From Marixanthomonas spongiae (GTDB taxonomy: Bacteria > Bacteroidota > Bacteroidia > Flavobacteriales > Flavobacteriaceae): 64,000 nucleotides of DNA. Each line of letters opens with the position of its first letter. Position 1 is the first letter of the stretch. The position numbers were made by a program, and so were the translations under genes. Under the pieces are notes generated by a model. It was not told the origin of the DNA, searched no databases, and saw only the letters and a list, made by a program, of their open reading frames with translations. The stretch covers positions 124,001 to 188,000 of the forward strand of contig NZ_QEHR01000001.1 of the NCBI RefSeq assembly GCF_003095375.1, written 5' to 3'. Of this stretch, positions 60,602 to 64,000 are shown in pieces.

Positions 60602-61234
60602 CTATTCTTGAAGATGGATGCCACATTCCCTGTTTTCTAAGGCTTTTACAGGATCGTAATAATCAAACTCCACTGGAAGGTCGTGAGCCTTTAGAAACTG
60701 CTCTAAGTCTGCGTCTGTAAAATGGTAGAAAGGACATACTTTTAAAATACCCTCATTGGTAAAGCTCAATATATCAAGGGAATCACGATGCGTTGTCTGG
60801 CCTTTTCTAAGATTGGTGAACCAAACATCTGGTCGGTGTTTTTGCAAGGCTTCCCGAAAAGGTTCCAATTTCACTTTTTCCGAAAAAAAACCGTGGTTGG
60901 GGTTGTCAATGGTGGGTTCGCCCACCTTATTTTTTATATAGGCGGTGGTGTATTTTGGGGTGCAGATTTCAATGTTCAACTGCAGTTTTTCAATTAAGGA
61001 GCGGGCGTGGTTGTACGTAGCATTGGTATTGAAACCGGTATCGCACCAAACTACCTGAATATCGGGTTTCTCAAGGGTTACGGCATAAAGCAAGGCTGCC
61101 GAATAGGGACCAAAACTTGTAGTAAGCCAAGGATTTTTGGCAAATTGCAATACAAAATCAATGATTTCTGAAGGTTGTTCGTAGCGCAAGTTTTGGTTGA
61201 AAAGCTGTATGTTTTTTTCAGAAACTCCTTCCAT
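60602..61234 (-). CDS. cysH: Phosphoadenosine phosphosulfate reductase (CysH family)
   Basis: Reduces activated sulfate to sulfite. The PP-loop is LTTSFGPYSAALLYAV, followed by VVWCDTGFNT, FTNLRKGQTTHRDS and the C-terminal catalytic ECGIHLQE (ECGLH type). The CC...CxxC iron-sulfur ligands of APS reductases are absent, which points to the cluster-free, thioredoxin-dependent PAPS form. The 210 residues are at the short end. The Rrf2 regulator gene lies directly upstream, with a consensus promoter between them. Other sulfate-assimilation genes are not in view. Confidence 0.85.
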   Translation of the reverse strand: MEGVSEKNIQLFNQNLRYEQPSEIIDFVLQFAKNPWLTTSFGPYSAALLYAVTLEKPDIQVVWCDTGFNTNATYNHARSLIEKLQLNIEICTPKYTTAYIKNKVGEPTIDNPNHGFFSEKVKLEPFREALQKHRPDVWFTNLRKGQTTHRDSLDILSFTNEGILKVCPFYHFTDADLEQFLKAHDLPVEFDYYDPVKALENRECGIHLQE

Positions 61235-61262
61235 AACCTTATTATCCTATGGGGTTTGTAGA

Positions 61263-61298
61263 TTGTACAAATGTACGCTATTTTAAAAGGATAGACAA
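61263..61298 (-). promoter_or_regulatory. cysH promoter with overlapping palindrome
   Basis: On the minus strand TTG (61298-61296), 20 bases, then TACATTTG (61275-61268), a full Bacteroidota promoter. TTGTACAA (61263-61270) is a perfect 8-base palindrome, and GTACA-AA-TGTAC (61265-61276) a second, overlapping one. Both cover the -7 box and start point. The Rrf2 gene next door is the obvious candidate to bind here, by inference only. Confidence 0.65.
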
Positions 61299-61306
61299 GG
61301 AGGGTG

Positions 61307-61723
61307 TTACGCTTTTATAATAATATCTTCTATGGTGGTATTTTCGAAAATATCCAAGGTATTGTCGCGTACTTGAATCATTAATTTGTGCACCGAGCAG
61401 AAGGCCTCGTCTGGGCAATCATCGCATGGTTCATAAAAATTCAAACTTACGCAGGGTACCAAGGCAATTGGACCTTCCAAGATACGGTACACCTCGCTAA
61501 CTTTTATTTGGCCGGCTTCTTTCAGCAAATAATATCCGCCACCTTTTCCTTTTTTTGAGCCTAAAAAACCCGCCTTGCGCATACTCAACAAAATACTTTC
61601 GAGAAACTTTTGTGATATGTTTTCCGACTCTGCAATCACCGAAATTGGGACAGGCTCGTTTTCTTCCCGCTTGGCAAGAAAGGTGAGCGCTTTAAGCCCA
61701 TATTTTGTTTTTCGTGATAACAT
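61307..61723 (-). CDS. Rrf2-family transcriptional regulator
   Basis: A 138-residue winged-helix regulator. The N-terminal part reads MLSRKTKYGLKALTFLAKRE with the recognition region ISVIAESENISQKFLESIL and the wing LGSKKGKGGGYYL. The cysteines in VPCVSLNFYEPCDDCPDEAFC match the spacing expected for an Fe-S-binding Rrf2 protein (IscR-like), so it may sense iron-sulfur or sulfur status. Placed directly before cysH, it probably controls sulfur assimilation, as CymR does in Firmicutes. A perfect inverted repeat covers its own start codon. Confidence 0.9.
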   Translation of the reverse strand: MLSRKTKYGLKALTFLAKREENEPVPISVIAESENISQKFLESILLSMRKAGFLGSKKGKGGGYYLLKEAGQIKVSEVYRILEGPIALVPCVSLNFYEPCDDCPDEAFCSVHKLMIQVRDNTLDIFENTTIEDIIIKA

Positions 61724-61739
61724 TATCTTTATAAGATAA
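61723..61739 (-). promoter_or_regulatory. Inverted repeat at the Rrf2 gene start (candidate operator)
   Basis: TTATCTT (61723-61729), TAT, AAGATAA (61733-61739): a perfect 7-bp inverted repeat directly upstream of the ATG at 61723-61721. Its position suits self-repression. Confidence 0.55.
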
Positions 61740-61801
61740 GAAAAAACGTAAAATTATCACAATTTAAATTCTGCTCTAAAGTTTTTCAGATTTTTTTTGT
61801 T

Positions 61802-62221
61802 TTACAGTTTTTTCCCGTTCAAAAATATATCATAGGTGATTTCAACGTTGCCTTCAAGGGTAATGGAAACCGAGCAGTATTTTTCAAAACTCAAAGCCGC
61901 TGCGCGTTTGGCTTTTTCCTCATCGATGGGGCCTTCCAAATAAATAGTGGTGTGAATGGCTTCGAAAGGTTTTGCACTTTTTAAATCTTTCCGCTTTCCT
62001 TCTACTTCAATTTTATATGACGTAATTTCCTGCCGCTGTTTTTTCAAGATCAAAATAATATCGATCGCGCTGCAACCGCCAACTCCCATTAACAATAGTT
62101 CCATTGGGCTGGAACCGTGTACCTCATCGCCGGTTTTATTGTCGATATGCACGGGAATGCCCGATGCGCCTTTGCCTTCAAAATGATAGTTTTCGTTTAC
62201 CCTGTTGAGTGTTACTTTCAT
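61802..62221 (-). CDS. OsmC-family protein
   Basis: A 139-residue protein of the OsmC/Ohr superfamily, which reduces organic hydroperoxides through a Cys pair. The two conserved Cys are in GVGGCSAIDIILILKK and FEKYCSVSITLEG, and the N-terminus has the shared SPMELLLMGVGG motif. It fits the YhfA-like branch rather than Ohr. It lies between the homoserine dehydrogenase gene and the Rrf2 gene on one strand, an association with sulfur metabolism genes seen in several Flavobacteriia (from memory). Confidence 0.87.
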   Translation of the reverse strand: MKVTLNRVNENYHFEGKGASGIPVHIDNKTGDEVHGSSPMELLLMGVGGCSAIDIILILKKQRQEITSYKIEVEGKRKDLKSAKPFEAIHTTIYLEGPIDEEKAKRAAALSFEKYCSVSITLEGNVEITYDIFLNGKKL

Positions 62222-62238
62222 GCTTGTTTAGTTTTAAT

Positions 62239-63396
62239 TTAATCCAATTTGTCGCTTAACCGGAGAATATCACCAAACACCCCTCTGGCCGTAACGGCAG
62301 CTCCAGCACCTGCCCCTTGGATTACAATGGGGTTTTTGCCGTAACTTTCGGTGTAGATTTCAAAAATGGAATCGCTTCCTTTCAATTGCCCCAGTGCACT
62401 GTTTTTAGGAACAGGCACCAGATTAACGTTTAGAACAGCGCCATCTTCTTTTGATAAATCTCCGTGTAAGTCACCAATGTACCGCAAAACTTCGTCTTTT
62501 GCTAAATTTTTTCGTTTTATGTGAAATGGAACGTCCAATTCGTGCATTTGTTTAAAAAAAGCTGACTTTGAAACGCTTCTTAGGTGCTTCGGAATTAGGT
62601 TTTGAATGGAAATATCGTCCAGTTCGTTGTGCAAATCGAGTTCCCGGGCTAAAATCAACAGTTTTCTGGCCACATCGTTTCCGCAGAGGTCTTCCCGTGG
62701 GTCGGGTTCGGTAAAACCGTTTTCAATGGCTTGGTTCAACACCTCACTAAAGGTTTTTTCGCTTTCTGAAAAGGTATTGAATATATAACTTAACGATCCT
62801 GAAAACACCCCTTTAATACGGGTGATGTTCTCTCCGGAAAGGTGCAACAACTTTATGGTATCGATCAACGGTAGTCCGGCGCCTACATTGGTTTCATATA
62901 GATATTCTTTCTTTTTTTCTGAAAGGGTTTTTCGCAGGTTTCTATAAAAATCCAAACCGATTGTATTTCCTATTTTATTTGAAGACACCAAACTGAAACC
63001 ACCTTCGACCAATTTTTTGTAATGCAACACAAAGTCTGGATCGGCTGTATTATCAATAGCGATCAAGTTTTCCAGATTATGTTCTTCTGAAAATTTAATT
63101 ACACTCTCAACGGTGTAGGCTTTCCCCTTTTCATTTTTTTCTTCAAGCCAGTTTTCCTTCACTCCTTTTTTATCCAGCAATACCGTTTTGGAATTTGCCA
63201 CGGCAAAAATGGTTAAATCTAAATCGCGCCTTCTTGATATTTCCTTTTGTGAAGTGATAATTTGATCTATTAAACGTCCGCCTACCGTGCCATGGCCAAA
63301 AACAGCAACGTTCACTTTTTTCTTTTTTATGGTGTCCAAGTCAATTAATGGAAATGGTTGTTCTTGTATGTTCTTCTCTAAGGTTATTGTACTCAT
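62239..63396 (-). CDS. hom: Homoserine dehydrogenase
   Basis: Reduces aspartate semialdehyde to homoserine, the branch point for threonine and methionine. The Rossmann motif is VNVAVFGHGTVGGRLI, followed by VSSNKIG, YETNVGAGLPLIDTIK, and the catalytic region IKGVFSGSLSYIFNTF with GFTEPDPREDLCGNDVARKLLILAR. There is no aspartokinase domain and no separate ACT domain (385 residues). The annotated start overlaps the metX-type gene by 56 bases, and no later Met precedes the Rossmann motif, so the overlap looks real. Confidence 0.94.
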   Translation of the reverse strand: MSTITLEKNIQEQPFPLIDLDTIKKKKVNVAVFGHGTVGGRLIDQIITSQKEISRRRDLDLTIFAVANSKTVLLDKKGVKENWLEEKNEKGKAYTVESVIKFSEEHNLENLIAIDNTADPDFVLHYKKLVEGGFSLVSSNKIGNTIGLDFYRNLRKTLSEKKKEYLYETNVGAGLPLIDTIKLLHLSGENITRIKGVFSGSLSYIFNTFSESEKTFSEVLNQAIENGFTEPDPREDLCGNDVARKLLILARELDLHNELDDISIQNLIPKHLRSVSKSAFFKQMHELDVPFHIKRKNLAKDEVLRYIGDLHGDLSKEDGAVLNVNLVPVPKNSALGQLKGSDSIFEIYTESYGKNPIVIQGAGAGAAVTARGVFGDILRLSDKLD

Positions 63397-64000
63397 TACG
63401 TATGTTTTTTTTCGAAAATATGGGTTGTAAAATGGTTTGTAATTGTTGAAATTCCATTAAAAAAGCATCGTGGCCGTGTACCGAGTTTAGTTCATGGTAA
63501 TACACGTTGCTTTTTATGGTTTTAAAAAGATGGTAGGTGTCTTTAACTTCTTTGTTGGTAAAGAAAAGGTCTGTGTCCACCCCTATTAAATGGACATTCC
63601 CTTTTATGTTTTTTACTGCAGAAAGGAAGTTTCCCGTTTCTTTTGCAATGTTAACCGTAGTCAACAAATGATTCATCGTTTTATAAGCCTGTAACTGAAA
63701 TCGGATTTTCAACTTTTCACCATGATGCAATAGCCAACTTTCTACGTTAAATACATTCAATTTTTCATTAAAACTGCGGTTAAATTTCTGTTTCAGTGAT
63801 TCTGGTGTTCTGTAAAAAGTCATGGCATGCATTCGTGCATCGTGGACCGGATTTATAGAATGTTTCAATATCTGTTTTTGCACCCGGCAATTTGCCAAGA
63901 GCCAATCCGTTGCTTTCCAATCGGTCGCTATTGGGATAATGTTTTCGAACAGCTTAGGGCGCAATACTGCCATCTGCCAAGCAAGGCTTCCGCCAAGCGA
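63341..64000 (-). CDS. Homoserine O-acetyltransferase-type hydrolase (MetX-like), C-terminal part
   Basis: Cut by the right edge; the frame is open to base 64000. The first visible codon is Ser in SLGGSLAWQMAVLRP, which is the nucleophile elbow of the MetX alpha/beta hydrolase family, so about the first 130 residues are missing. The acid is likely Asp in GVDTDLFFTNKE and the base His in SVHGHDAFLMEF. With homoserine dehydrogenase directly downstream, acyl transfer to homoserine for methionine synthesis is the likely role. The lid region between Ser and Asp is shorter than in classic MetX, so a variant of the family is possible. Confidence 0.82.
   Translation of the reverse strand, partial: SLGGSLAWQMAVLRPKLFENIIPIATDWKATDWLLANCRVQKQILKHSINPVHDARMHAMTFYRTPESLKQKFNRSFNEKLNVFNVESWLLHHGEKLKIRFQLQAYKTMNHLLTTVNIAKETGNFLSAVKNIKGNVHLIGVDTDLFFTNKEVKDTYHLFKTIKSNVYYHELNSVHGHDAFLMEFQQLQTILQPIFSKKNIRNEYNNLREEHTRTTISIN

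Overview
The window is chromosomal DNA from a gliding member of the Bacteroidota, most likely the family Flavobacteriaceae. The signs are a short primary sigma factor without region 1.1, a SusC/SusD outer-membrane pair, gliding genes gldA, gldB and gldC, two secreted proteins with type IX secretion C-terminal sorting domains, and promoters of the Bacteroidota -7 type (TAnnTTTG). No insertion sequence, prophage or CRISPR array is visible. The content is mostly core genome, with small accessory insertions.

Layout. 1-6681 (+): end of proA, rpoD, a BLUF photoreceptor with rpe, a large secreted beta-propeller protein and a YpdA-type reductase. 6985-11766 (+): a SusC/SusD uptake pair. 11875-13615 (-): a hypothetical protein, a RelE/ParE toxin-antitoxin pair in AT-rich DNA, and tRNA-Arg(UCG). 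13661-30533 (-): yqeY, then a complete division and cell-wall (dcw) cluster read as mraZ-rsmH-ftsL-ftsI-murE-mraY-[four-helix-bundle gene]-murD-ftsW-murG-murC-ftsQ-ftsA-ftsZ. It has a MraZ operator at its head and a terminator after ftsZ. 30852-35581: hydrolase, engB, the gldB-gldC-CxxC operon, nadE and an orphan response regulator. 35586-40227 (-): dnaG and an ECF sigma / anti-sigma / outer-membrane-protein unit. 40636-52411 (+): dtd, two transglutaminase-like DUF3857 proteins, a MazG-like enzyme, aroA, queA, a secreted protease, rlmN and a polyprenyl synthase. 52589-54794 (-): rsgA and DAHP synthase/chorismate mutase with an aromatic leader peptide. 54909-59563: gldA, then a duplicated GIN-domain / PagL-like module. 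59591-64000 (-): a threonine dehydratase-like enzyme, then a sulfur and homoserine group (PAPS reductase, Rrf2 regulator, OsmC, homoserine dehydrogenase, partial metX).

The most notable signals are as follows. (1) The DAHP synthase/chorismate mutase leader encodes a 14-residue peptide with Tyr-Trp-Trp and Phe, followed by an intrinsic terminator and competing pairings. This is a predicted ribosome-mediated attenuator for aromatic amino acids. (2) Arrays with a strict 7-bp period occur at six places. Two lie on either side of a four-helix-bundle gene wedged into the dcw operon, in opposite orientations; one forms the start of murD; one, a perfect 131-bp array, lies next to a putative self-activated ECF promoter. 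(3) murG has no ATG, GTG or TTG before its conserved N-terminus and probably starts at AUU. (4) Several proteins lack key residues: a response regulator with Glu for the phospho-accepting Asp, a transglutaminase-like protein without its Cys and His, a BLUF protein without the usual Trp and Met, and a primase without zinc ligands.
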